Assembly: GCA_964636495.1 (NCBI GenBank)
Contig: CAZWSL010000005.1
Location: 1 to 64,000, forward strand
Source of the DNA: Desulfobacula sp964636495
Lineage (GTDB): Bacteria; Desulfobacterota; Desulfobacteria; Desulfobacterales; Desulfobacteraceae
Reading direction: 5' to 3'
Length of the DNA: 64,000 bases
Of the stretch, positions 36,551-45,119 are shown one piece after another. The position numbers were made by a program, and so were the translations under genes. Every line of letters starts with the position of its first letter. Positions within the stretch are counted from its first letter, which is position 1. The notes under the pieces are model-generated. The model saw nothing but the letters and a program-made list of their open reading frames with translations, did no database searches and was not told where the DNA came from.

Positions 36551-38257
36551 GTGACTGAATATAATATTCAAAGCAGTGACTCTTTTTTAGAGCAAAAAAA
36601 AAACAGACTGTTATGTTCTCTTTATGAACAGGATCATAAAACGGCAAAGCAGATTTCAAGCGATATTATCTCCCATGTCAAAACCATTGGACCAGAAACC
36701 GAAAACAGTGAAAAGTTATTAAACCAGATTCACTCCATTATTAAAAAATTTACACCTGACAAGCCTCAATACAAGCCGTTCCAGGCCCAGTTAAATGAAT
36801 ACAGCAGACTGCTGAAAATTCATCTTCTCTCTTCTTTGAAAAAATCCAGCCAGAATATCTCCTATATCGATTTTAAAACGTGGGAACTGAAACTTGGTTT
36901 GACCTCTGAACAGAAAAATTTAATTTATAAGACCGCAATGACTTTCCAGTTAACCGTAGGGTGCAGCAATTTCTGCCGTCGCTGCAATGAGTGGGCACTG
37001 CCGAAAATCAGATCCCATTTCACCTTTGATGCCATAAAAAAGATCCTTTCATTCATGGCAGGGCAGAAAAACAGTGATATTTCTCTTTTCGGTGCTTCAG
37101 ACCCCCTTGACTGGCAGGAACAGAGCACTTCAAAAGAGAAGACAGAAAAAAAGGATATGAAAAGAAATATTTACGATATAATTGCGTATTTAAACAAGAT
37201 CCGGCTTACATACAATATCCTGACAAAAGTTCCAAAAGGCAGAGCGTCTTTATTGAAAAAACTCATAAAAGCCAATACCAATCTTTCAGTAAGTATTACT
37301 TCAAAAAACAAGGATCGTATATACAGCATTGAAAAGACGATTAAAGGTAATATCAGTAAGCAGCACGACCTGGATGAACTTTTGATCCCAGCTGGACTTG
37401 ATGAAGATTTTCTTTCAGTCAAACCATCTATAACAGACGGGTATGGATCAGAAATAACCCCTGATGGTGCATTTATAATTATTCCGACTTTTACAAGCGC
37501 ACTTCATCCTTTTGGTCATAAAAAAATCCCAGTAACCTGTGAAACACAATTTTTCCCCATAAAAAAAACCGGCAGGGACGCACTTCTTGTTGATTATTTC
37601 AAACCGCTTAAAGGATATAATCTTCATTCTCAAACCTGTTGTTTAGATTTTCTTTTAGATATACAGATTGAATCCATTATCCTTGACAACGGGCGAGAAG
37701 AACTGACTCCTCCAGGTATGAGAAGTTTTAAAGAATTTTTGTCAATTTTTGATGAAAAACCGAGACTTCAAAGAAAAAAAATGACAAAAACTGTACTCAG
37801 ACATCTTAAAAAACAGTTTTTAGCTAAAATTAATTTTAAGGATCTTGACGATCAGACCAGAACAGAATATCAGAAAAAAATCCAGTCTCACCTTGATTTG
37901 TGTAATAAAAGAAAATGTATTGAAATAAGAATTCTGGCCGTCTCTTTTGTTCTTGAAGCAGTATCCCGCTATGCAGCAAATAACAGGGTAAAAGTGAAAA
38001 TAATGCAGTTCCTTTTGAGAGATGAAATAAAAACTGCTGAACTCAATCATTTCAACAAAAAAGAAGAAAGGCTGCCTGAAGCGTTTCTAAAAGATAGTGA
38101 TATTGATTCATTTGAAATCTTCCGTATCTATCTTTTTACACTTCTTGATAATCCCGGTAGCTTGACCATAAACAGATTTGTCAAAAGATATCCTTCACAA
38201 TATGATGCTTCAGCAGATATATTTATTCCCGATAAGAGTGTCCGACACGACAACTGA
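36551..38257 (+). CDS. Orphan radical-SAM protein of unknown function
   Basis: This 568-residue protein starts at a GTG at 36551 with AAGGGT upstream. The central radical-SAM cluster motif is CSNFCRRC (CxxxCxxC), preceded by a strand (TFQLTVG) and followed by LFGASDPLDW and SVSITSKN strands of the barrel. Residues 1-130 are helical and charged. The C-terminal ~200 residues are helical and contain no obvious second cluster, though CNKRKC occurs. It follows the dsr terminator and is probably a separate unit. The substrate is unknown. Confidence 0.7.
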   Translation: MTEYNIQSSDSFLEQKKNRLLCSLYEQDHKTAKQISSDIISHVKTIGPETENSEKLLNQIHSIIKKFTPDKPQYKPFQAQLNEYSRLLKIHLLSSLKKSSQNISYIDFKTWELKLGLTSEQKNLIYKTAMTFQLTVGCSNFCRRCNEWALPKIRSHFTFDAIKKILSFMAGQKNSDISLFGASDPLDWQEQSTSKEKTEKKDMKRNIYDIIAYLNKIRLTYNILTKVPKGRASLLKKLIKANTNLSVSITSKNKDRIYSIEKTIKGNISKQHDLDELLIPAGLDEDFLSVKPSITDGYGSEITPDGAFIIIPTFTSALHPFGHKKIPVTCETQFFPIKKTGRDALLVDYFKPLKGYNLHSQTCCLDFLLDIQIESIILDNGREELTPPGMRSFKEFLSIFDEKPRLQRKKMTKTVLRHLKKQFLAKINFKDLDDQTRTEYQKKIQSHLDLCNKRKCIEIRILAVSFVLEAVSRYAANNRVKVKIMQFLLRDEIKTAELNHFNKKEERLPEAFLKDSDIDSFEIFRIYLFTLLDNPGSLTINRFVKRYPSQYDASADIFIPDKSVRHDN

Positions 38258-38323
38258 TCTTTTTAAACTGGAAAAATAGTTTATTCTGCTCTCTCTTGAG
38301 AAATCCGGTCTTTTTAAAAAAGC

Positions 38324-38392
38324 GTTACAAAACGATCACTTTTCGATCTGTAACAACCTTCTGGTTGTAACAATCAGTGAAAAGCGTGACAA
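38324..38392 (+). repeat. Cluster of four GTNACAA motifs
   Basis: GTTACAA (38324), GTAACAA (38350), GTAACAA (38367) and GTGACAA (38386) occur on one strand within 69 bases. The first and last are embedded in the longer pair AAAGCGTTACAA/AAAGCGTGACAA. They lie after the radical-SAM gene and 560-630 bases before the cytochrome operon. They could be remote regulator sites (inference). Confidence 0.5.
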
Positions 38393-38824
38393 TATATTTT
38401 GTTAACACAATACCATATATCCTATGTCATTATCAAGCTCCACAATACACATGCAGCTGCCGCCGACCCTATAATACCGGAAACATCCGGAGCCATGATA
38501 TGCATCAGCATAAAATTTTATACATACCGATCCATTACTCAAACATATTATCAAGCTTATATCGATAAAAACGCTTTAAGTGAATATCTGCCTAATTTTT
38601 TTTCTGGTTTTAAACCGGTTTCGATATAAAGGTCTTGTCTTATCCTTTACTTTAATTTACCATTGAAATATTAATCTGATGACAATTTTCAGTAATTATA
38701 TGAATTTGAAATATATACCTGAAGGTTCTGTAGAGATACTTGATAAAAATCTTTTTAAAATTCAAAGTGGTAGCCCGGACATCTGCTTCCGGTGACAATA
38801 GACATAGGAGTGTCAGAATCCCAT

Positions 38825-38861
38825 GTTACAAATTCGTTACATCATTAACAACACAGTTACA
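38825..38861 (+). promoter_or_regulatory. Direct GTTACA repeats upstream of the octahaem operon
   Basis: GTTACA occurs at 38825, 38836 and 38856. Spacings of 11 and 20 bases place the copies on one face of the helix, the arrangement bound by OmpR/PhoB-type regulators. The third copy lies in AACAACACAGTTACA (38847-38861), which recurs exactly at 47389-47403 upstream of the two-component operon. Confidence 0.6.
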
Positions 38862-38955
38862 CATTTTTTTGATACAAATATTAAAAAATTGATATGAAAT
38901 ATAAATGTAGTTATGCCTTTTTCATATTTTACTTATTAATTTTACCGGAGGAGGA

Positions 38956-39528
38956 GTGGTGGAGAGTAAATATCAATCAAAATACAATGCTCATCTGATC
39001 AAGGTGATTTTGATTTTGATCATAATGGGAATTGGGGGGATTGCAGCCCAGGCAGTCTTTATTCCTGATGATTTTGGTGAATACGGTCATTACAGAACAG
39101 GGGCTATTGAAGATGAAATAAACAGAATTGTCAGAAATCAGACAAATGAATCTTGTCTGAAATGTCATCCATACATAAAAAAGATTCATCTCGGAGGGGT
39201 GCATAAAACAGTTTCATGCGAGTTCTGCCACGGCCCCAATGCGGATCATGCTGTGGATGGAAAAAAAATTGCAGATATGCCGGTAATCCGTGGAGAGGAA
39301 ATCAAACAGCTCTGCCTGCGATGCCACAACAAAATTATCCGTGCGCGTCCTGAAGAGTCAATCAAGATGATTGCAATGCCACAGCATCTTGAAGAAAAAC
39401 GGGTACAGACAAGCCATGTATGCAACCAGTGCCATCATGTTCATGCTCCAATGAAATGGGTTATTGAAGCAAAAAAAGCCCATGGGCTGATTAAGGAAAA
39501 GGAGGGTTTGTTCCCATGGATGAATTGA
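38956..39528 (+). CDS. Membrane-anchored tetrahaem cytochrome c
   Basis: This 190-residue protein starts at one of two adjacent GTG codons (38956/38959) after a strong GGAGG. One N-terminal membrane helix (residues about 14-34) anchors a periplasmic domain with four CxxCH motifs: CLKCH, CEFCH, CLRCH and CNQCH. In length and haem number it resembles NapC/NrfH-like or cM552-type electron shuttles. It is the first gene of a four-gene respiratory operon and overlaps the ferredoxin gene by 13 bases. It probably hands electrons to the octahaem cytochrome. Confidence 0.9.
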   Translation: MVESKYQSKYNAHLIKVILILIIMGIGGIAAQAVFIPDDFGEYGHYRTGAIEDEINRIVRNQTNESCLKCHPYIKKIHLGGVHKTVSCEFCHGPNADHAVDGKKIADMPVIRGEEIKQLCLRCHNKIIRARPEESIKMIAMPQHLEEKRVQTSHVCNQCHHVHAPMKWVIEAKKAHGLIKEKEGLFPWMN

Positions 39529-40328
39529 AACTATCTGAAGTTAAACACGAAATACAAAGGGACCGGAGAAGTTTTATAAAAAACGTTCTTGGCGGAACTA
39601 TTGCAGGATCCCTGTTGATGGTGATTCCAGCAGGAGCCATGGAATTTCCCCAGCAGATCCCGGGAATGAATGATGAAACGGGTATCTTTATTACAAAGAA
39701 AAAATTTGCCTTTGTTGTGGACATTACCCGCTGTATCGGCTGTGGTTCCTGCTGCGTTGCTGATAAAAACGAATATAAGGTGCCGGATGGAAACTATCGC
39801 ACCTGGGTGGAGCGCTATATTATTGACGATCACGATAATGTGTATGTAGATGCACCCAAAGGAGGTCTTAACGGCTATACTGAACCCAGAAAAGATGTGG
39901 CCAATCCTGTGCGGGATACGTTCTTTGTCGCCAAACTCTGTAATATGTGTGAGAAACCTTCCTGTGTCCAGGTCTGCCCTGTGGGTGCCACCTTTCAGAC
40001 AGAAGACGGTTTTATTCTGGTGGACAGGAAACGGTGTGTGGGATGTTCTTACTGTTTGCAGGCATGCCCCTATTCAGTCAGGTTTATCAATCCTGAGACT
40101 AAAACTGCGGAAAAATGTACCTGGTGCTACCACCGCGTGCGAAAAGGCCTGCTTCCAGCCTGTGTCAATGTCTGCCCGGTTCAAACGAGAAAATTTGGTG
40201 ATTTAAACGACAAAAACTCTGAAGTGTATAAAATCATGCGTCAACCCCATGTGATATCGGTTCTGAAACCGGGTATGGGCAACAAGCCCTCACTGCACTA
40301 TCTGGGTCTTAGAAGGGAGGTGGTCTAA
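39516..40328 (+). CDS. Periplasmic four-cluster ferredoxin (DsrO/NrfC-like)
   Basis: This 270-residue protein has a Tat signal (DRRSFIKNVLGG). Four ferredoxin-type cysteine groups follow: CIGCGSCCVADKN, CNMCEKPSCVQVCPVGA, CVGCSYCLQACPYS and CTWCYHRVRKGLLPACVNVCP. This is the electron-transfer subunit paired with an NrfD-type membrane protein. Its stop overlaps the start of the NrfD-like gene (TAATG), and its start lies inside the cytochrome gene, so the three are translationally coupled. Confidence 0.93.
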   Translation: MDELKLSEVKHEIQRDRRSFIKNVLGGTIAGSLLMVIPAGAMEFPQQIPGMNDETGIFITKKKFAFVVDITRCIGCGSCCVADKNEYKVPDGNYRTWVERYIIDDHDNVYVDAPKGGLNGYTEPRKDVANPVRDTFFVAKLCNMCEKPSCVQVCPVGATFQTEDGFILVDRKRCVGCSYCLQACPYSVRFINPETKTAEKCTWCYHRVRKGLLPACVNVCPVQTRKFGDLNDKNSEVYKIMRQPHVISVLKPGMGNKPSLHYLGLRREVV

Positions 40329-41512
40329 TGAAAGGTGTGGCAGAAACAGCATCAGCAGTAGCAGGATATGCATTCCCCAATGACTTTCATATTCACTGGA
40401 GCCTGATGATTGTCCTTTATCCATATATTACGGGGATTGTGGCAGGTGCATTTATCGTGAGTTCCTTATATCATGTATTTCACGTAAAGGCGCTTAAACC
40501 CATTGCCCGATTTTCTCTACTGTTTGCATTTGCTTTTTTAGCATGTGCAACACTGCCCCTGCTCAACCATCTGGGGCATCCTGAACGGAATCTCAATATG
40601 TTTCTTACCCCGAATCCATCATCTGCCATGGCAGGATTTGGTTACATTTATTCTGCCTACGGGATCGTGCTGGCTCTTGAAATTCTGTTTATATATCGTG
40701 AAACAGCAGTCCATCTCAAAACACAGGCAAAAGGGCTGATGAAAAAAGTATATGGTTTTCTCTCTATGGGAAGTGATAATATCAGTGCTAAAGCCCTGGC
40801 TCTGGACCATAAGATCATTAATTTTCTGGCAGCCATTGGTATTCCCATGGCATGTATACTCCACGGATATGTCGGATTCATATTTGGTGGTGTCAAGGCA
40901 AATCCTCTCTGGTCCACTCCATTAATGCCGGTAATTTTTCTTCTCTCTGCCTGCGTTTCAGGTATTGCCGGTATCATTGTCTTCTATCTGATCCTCAAAA
41001 AGGGGGATGTGGATATGGCCTGTCTCAACTCCTGTATTAAATTCCTGTGGGGATTTTTTATTCTGGACTTTGTGTTTGAAATGCTGGAAATCGGCATGCA
41101 TGCCTACCAGTCAACCCACCATTGGCACGCTTTGCATGAACTCTTCTGGGGACCTTTATATCAATCATACTGGATATATCAGGTATTCATCTTTTCAGTG
41201 ATACCATTTTTCATATTGATGGCGTTAAGCCTGATTCGTTTCAATGATATAATTGTCAAACTGTTTGGATTTACAGCCTCTTTCATGATTCTGCTGCAGG
41301 TGCTGTTCATGAGATGGAATGTTGTCATAGGCGGTCAGCTGATGAGCAAAAGTGAACAGGGAGCCGTATTTTTTCATCCAGAGTGGATTGAAAAAGAGGG
41401 GATTATACCGGGAATTATTATCATGATCCTGCCGCTTGTCATACTCTTTATTTTAAGCAGGATATTTCCTTTCTGGCTGCCCGCATCATCTGATTCTGCT
41501 TCTTCTGAATAG
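40328..41512 (+). CDS. NrfD-family quinone-interacting membrane protein
   Basis: This 394-residue protein has about nine or ten membrane helices and NrfD-like features, for example FHIHWSLMIVLYPYITGIVAGAF and NHLGHPERNLNMFLTPNPSSAM, which parallel the quinone-site region of DsrP/NrfD. It should oxidise or reduce menaquinol and exchange electrons with the ferredoxin and tetrahaem subunits. A 172-base gap with a free-standing AAAGGAGG but no frame separates it from the octahaem gene. Confidence 0.92.
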   Translation: MKGVAETASAVAGYAFPNDFHIHWSLMIVLYPYITGIVAGAFIVSSLYHVFHVKALKPIARFSLLFAFAFLACATLPLLNHLGHPERNLNMFLTPNPSSAMAGFGYIYSAYGIVLALEILFIYRETAVHLKTQAKGLMKKVYGFLSMGSDNISAKALALDHKIINFLAAIGIPMACILHGYVGFIFGGVKANPLWSTPLMPVIFLLSACVSGIAGIIVFYLILKKGDVDMACLNSCIKFLWGFFILDFVFEMLEIGMHAYQSTHHWHALHELFWGPLYQSYWIYQVFIFSVIPFFILMALSLIRFNDIIVKLFGFTASFMILLQVLFMRWNVVIGGQLMSKSEQGAVFFHPEWIEKEGIIPGIIIMILPLVILFILSRIFPFWLPASSDSASSE

Positions 41513-41684
41513 AGAGCAGACATTTATTAATCAGAGAATGAATTAAATATTAAGCAGATTGAATATTAACCCAAATAATAAAGAAAGGAGGAAAAAAAAT
41601 TTTTGACTATATGCGGATTGATCGGCCGCGGGTCACACTTTTTAACTTTTTGCAAAAAGATTAAAGATTAGGAAAGGAGAAAGT

Positions 41685-43268
41685 ATGAAATTACGTTATA
41701 TTCTGGTTGCCATTGCCTTGATGGGTTTGATCGCCAGTCCGACTTTTGCAACCACTAAACAATCGATGGATGTGACGAATGAAAAGAATCGGGAAGCAAA
41801 CGTTAAGTGCGTTAACTGCCATCTTAAAGAGAACAATTCTCTGGTTCAGCAATGGAGGAACTCCCCCCATGCAGCTGCCCAGGATGGTCAGGTTTCCTGC
41901 TACAACTGCCATGCAGCAGATAAAGACGATGTATTGGGTTATGAGCATGAAGGTGCTTTTATTAAAACTATCCAGACTCCCAAAGATTGCGGATACTGCC
42001 ATGAGAAAGAGGTAAAAGAGCAGCAGGTATCACATCATGCCGCTGCCGGTCAGATTATGGCCTCTCTTGACAATGTTCTAGGTGAGGTAATCTGTTCATC
42101 AGAGGATAAAGCTGATGCCGCTACCGGTTGCTGGCAGTGTCACGGTTCCAACCTGACTGTTCTCAAGGGCAGCGACGGCAAGACGCTGAAAAATGAGTAT
42201 GGTGCAGTGATGTTAGATCCCATGACCTACCCTAACTCTGGTATGGGACGTCTGAATCCTGATGGGTATGCCGGTACCTGTAATGCCTGCCACAGCAAAC
42301 ACAGCTTCAAGGCCTCCATAGCCCGCCAGCCTGAGAACTGCGGCAAATGCCACATTGGTCCGGACCATCCTCAGATTGAGATTTACAACGAGTCCAAGCA
42401 CGGGATCGCTTATAGAGCAGCTTCCCGCGACCGTGGCATGAATGGTATGAATATTATGAAGGCCGGCAAGTGGGTTCTGGGCAAAGATTACTACTACGCA
42501 CCCACCTGTTCAACCTGCCACATGGGCGCCTTCAAAAAATCTGACGGCTCTGTTGCCGACAGTACCCATAACGTAGGTGACAGGATCTCCTGGACCCTGC
42601 GGCCTAAAATCTCTGCTAAGTTGAACCGTGCGATATTTGCAGACGGTACTGAGAAGGATATTCCTGGTGAAATTCCGCCTCAGCCCGGCTCTACCATCAA
42701 GTACAAAGAGTTTAAACAGAGAGATGGTAAATGGGGCAAATTTCCGGTTGAGAAAGAAGCGGTTGAGGTCATCAGCTGGGAAGACCGTCGGAAAAGCATG
42801 CAGGAGGTTTGTAAGCAGTGTCATGGCGTTCAGAAGGTTGAAAACTTCTACCAGCAGTTTGACGCCTTGGTCTATACCTACAACAACAAATTTGCCAAGC
42901 CGACCCAAAAGCTTTATAAAATGGCTCATAAAGACGGCTTGATTCATGGATCAACCTTCCACACTGAATTGGGCTGGCACTGGTGGGAACTCTGGCATCA
43001 TGAGGGACGTCGGGCTCGTCACGGCGCATCAATGAGCGGACCTGATTATTCTCACTGGCATGGAATGTATGATGTTGCTCATAACTTCTACTTCAAATTC
43101 ATCCCTGAGCTTATGCATGTTGCTGAGAAAAAAGGCATGACCGAGAAGTACAGCAAAGTTGTGAATGAACTTCTTGCCAAGCCTGAACATCAATGGTATA
43201 AGCAAGGCTTTGATGCTGATGTAATGAAAGCGATCAAAGAAGAACAGAAAGAACGGTATAAACAATAA
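41685..43268 (+). CDS. Octahaem cytochrome c, hydroxylamine-oxidoreductase family
   Basis: This 527-residue exported protein has a signal peptide to about Ala22 and eight CxxCH motifs (CVNCH at 42, CYNCH at 72, CGYCH at 102, then CWQCH, CNACH, CGKCH, CSTCH and CKQCH). The C-terminal region WHHEGRRARHGASMSGPDYSHW is characteristic of HAO-type cytochromes. Related enzymes oxidise hydroxylamine or hydrazine, or reduce nitrite/hydroxylamine to ammonium. The direction depends on a tyrosine crosslink that cannot be settled by eye; Tyr455 is one candidate. Linkage to an NrfD-type quinol module suggests reduction here (inference). Confidence 0.93.
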   Translation: MKLRYILVAIALMGLIASPTFATTKQSMDVTNEKNREANVKCVNCHLKENNSLVQQWRNSPHAAAQDGQVSCYNCHAADKDDVLGYEHEGAFIKTIQTPKDCGYCHEKEVKEQQVSHHAAAGQIMASLDNVLGEVICSSEDKADAATGCWQCHGSNLTVLKGSDGKTLKNEYGAVMLDPMTYPNSGMGRLNPDGYAGTCNACHSKHSFKASIARQPENCGKCHIGPDHPQIEIYNESKHGIAYRAASRDRGMNGMNIMKAGKWVLGKDYYYAPTCSTCHMGAFKKSDGSVADSTHNVGDRISWTLRPKISAKLNRAIFADGTEKDIPGEIPPQPGSTIKYKEFKQRDGKWGKFPVEKEAVEVISWEDRRKSMQEVCKQCHGVQKVENFYQQFDALVYTYNNKFAKPTQKLYKMAHKDGLIHGSTFHTELGWHWWELWHHEGRRARHGASMSGPDYSHWHGMYDVAHNFYFKFIPELMHVAEKKGMTEKYSKVVNELLAKPEHQWYKQGFDADVMKAIKEEQKERYKQ

Positions 43269-43269
43269 G

Positions 43270-43345
43270 ATCAAACAGCTTGTTTCATGTTTGATTAAGT
43301 AATTACCGCCCCGGCAATTCTTTTAAGGAGAGCCGGGGCACCTTT
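43270..43345 (+). terminator. Tandem hairpins after the octahaem gene
   Basis: Two hairpins follow: ATCAAACA/TGTTTGAT (43270-43277 with 43288-43295), and GCCCCGGC/GCCGGGGC (43308-43315 with 43332-43339), the latter strong and followed by ACCTTTATTT. They should end or reduce transcription of the respiratory operon before the next exported-protein gene. Confidence 0.7.
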
Positions 43346-43371
43346 ATTTAACAGATATTTAAAAAAGAACT

Positions 43372-44028
43372 ATGAAGACAAACTACTTTTTTTTAATCCT
43401 GCTGATTTGCATTATTGCACTATCAAGCCTGAACGCTGAAACGATTGAAGAAGCTATCGAGCATAAGGCTGCCGAAGTCAGTAAATTAGCCATTGGTTAT
43501 GATGATTTTATTATTGGCGGTAAACTCACTGATGAGCAGAAAAAACTGGCAGCTCAAAGCATTACAGAAAAAACGATCAAAGGAACTTATAAGTTTCAGC
43601 ATGGCGATTTTTTTGTCATTGCTGACCGGAAAAGCGATATTGTTCTCGGCTTACTAAAAGAGAAAAAAAATGCCGGCAAAGAAGATGTAAAAAAGATTAT
43701 CGGCGAACTGATGATGAATTATCATGAACCCACTTTAACAGCACACGATAAGCTGATTTACTGGGCCTATGGTGAAGATGGTAAAATTTCAGAGCAGCAG
43801 TTTGAAGCATCGAGAGAAACCAGCGTCAAAGAGGCCTTGGTGACCGTAAAATTTTCCAGTGATAAACCGATTTTCCGGGAAATGATGAAAGAAACCAACA
43901 GAGTTGAAGATAGCAGCAAGGAGCAGCCAAAGACTGCTGATATCAGTATTATCATTCACTCCAACTCTCTTTCAGCCCTCTATATTGCTAAAAATAAAAT
44001 ACCCGTTTCCAGTGATAAACAACCTTAA
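43372..44028 (+). CDS. Exported protein of unknown function
   Basis: This 218-residue protein has a signal peptide (about residues 1-21, ending LSSLNA). The mature part is mixed alpha/beta and rich in Lys and Glu, with no CxxCH or metal motifs. I do not recognise a domain. It lies after the hairpins that follow the octahaem gene and may be a separate unit or a read-through partner. Confidence 0.6.
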   Translation: MKTNYFFLILLICIIALSSLNAETIEEAIEHKAAEVSKLAIGYDDFIIGGKLTDEQKKLAAQSITEKTIKGTYKFQHGDFFVIADRKSDIVLGLLKEKKNAGKEDVKKIIGELMMNYHEPTLTAHDKLIYWAYGEDGKISEQQFEASRETSVKEALVTVKFSSDKPIFREMMKETNRVEDSSKEQPKTADISIIIHSNSLSALYIAKNKIPVSSDKQP

Positions 44029-44066
44029 AATACGAATAAAACAAACTAATTATCCTGATACCGAAA

Positions 44067-44309
44067 ATGAAAAACATATTGCTTATTATTTCTGCAGCCC
44101 TTTTGCTGGCGAGTTGTTCTGCTAAAGAAGCGTCAACTGTAAAACAGCCGTTAACAACTGAATATCTTAACAAAAAACCAAGTTCTGGCAATAGAAAGGC
44201 AGGAATTGGAATGATGTTGATGGAACAGGCAGAAAAAGATGCGGATCCTTCTGCGGATATAATCGTCATTCCACCGGATCCCAACAAAAAGAAAATCCCA
44301 AAAAATTAA
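44067..44309 (+). CDS. Small lipoprotein
   Basis: This 80-residue protein has a lipoprotein signal ending in the lipobox LLASC. The mature peptide is about 60 residues, Lys- and Pro-rich at the end (IVIPPDPNKKKIPKN). It follows the exported-protein gene by 38 bases on the same strand, so the two probably form an operon. The function is unknown. Confidence 0.65.
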   Translation: MKNILLIISAALLLASCSAKEASTVKQPLTTEYLNKKPSSGNRKAGIGMMLMEQAEKDADPSADIIVIPPDPNKKKIPKN

Positions 44310-44423
44310 GTGGAAAGCCTACCTCTCTTTTTCCTTGTTCCTTGCGTTCTTGATTTTTGTGACAGATCATACTGCAGAATTATTTCATGCTGAAAATCGT
44401 GGCCTGGTACAGAGCCTTCGGTT

Positions 44424-45119
44424 TTATCCATCAAATTTATAGCCGACACCGGGAATAGTCACTATATATTCCGGATTATCTGATCTTGATTCAATCTTTT
44501 TTCTCAGGCGCTGAATATGGACATCAAGGGCCCTGGAATTTGAATAGAGCTGTGAATCTGGCCATATCTGTTTCTCAATAAATCCCCGGGCCAGTGCTCT
44601 GCCAGGATATGCAGCAAACAGCTCCATCAATCCAAATTCTGTCTTGGTTAGCTTAACCAGGTTATTGCTGATCTTAACATGCCTGGTCCTAAAATCAATT
44701 TCCAGGTTGCCGAACCGCTGTTTATTGTGAATAACAGTTCTCTCTAACCTCTTGAATATTGAGGCAATTCTTGCAGAAAGCTCCAGGAAATCAAATGGTT
44801 TTACAATATAATCATCCGCCCCGGTTTTAAGCCCAAGCACTTTATCAGAAAGACTATCACGTGCTGTCAGCATTATTATGGGAAAATTAAACTTTTTACG
44901 AAGAATCGAACAGATATTAACACCATCAAGGTCTGGCAGATTCAGATCCAGCAATACAAGATCAGGATGGTTTTTTTCGACTTTAGCAACACCTTCTTTA
45001 CCTGTAAAGGCTGAAATAACCTTATATCCATCTATGATAAGATTACCCTCTATGGTTTTTACAATATCTTTGTCATCATCAATGATTAATATTGTTTTTT
45101 TATCAAATCTATCTGTCAT
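44424..45119 (-). CDS. OmpR-family response regulator
   Basis: This 231-residue protein starts at the ATG at 45119, whose ATGA overlaps the kinase stop. The receiver domain has the acidic pair IIDDDKD, the phosphorylated Asp in LVLLDLNLPD, a TARD Thr and the conserved Lys in DYIVKPF. The C-terminal winged helix (RALDVHIQRLRKKIES) is the OmpR/PhoB type, which typically binds direct repeats about 11 bases apart. It is the last gene of the mobB-kinase-regulator operon. Confidence 0.95.
   Translation of the reverse strand: MTDRFDKKTILIIDDDKDIVKTIEGNLIIDGYKVISAFTGKEGVAKVEKNHPDLVLLDLNLPDLDGVNICSILRKKFNFPIIMLTARDSLSDKVLGLKTGADDYIVKPFDFLELSARIASIFKRLERTVIHNKQRFGNLEIDFRTRHVKISNNLVKLTKTEFGLMELFAAYPGRALARGFIEKQIWPDSQLYSNSRALDVHIQRLRKKIESRSDNPEYIVTIPGVGYKFDG

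Larger units (their letters stand above)
38258..38955. other. Long intergenic region upstream of the octahaem cytochrome operon
   Basis: About 700 bases without a convincing gene; short frames near 38377-38629 lack ribosome sites and domains. It contains two groups of GTTACA/GTNACAA-like repeats, annotated separately, and AT-rich DNA around 38640-38760 and 38870-38945. Confidence 0.6.

Noticed and set aside
38377..38629. Two overlapping 63- and 76-codon frames before the octahaem operon
   Set aside because: Neither has a ribosome site, they overlap each other in different frames, and the sequence looks non-coding.
41580..41660. Leader peptide before the octahaem gene (AAAGGAGG followed by a 17-codon frame)
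   Set aside because: The ATG is about 20 bases from the ribosome-like site, too far for normal initiation, and the peptide has no regulatory signature.
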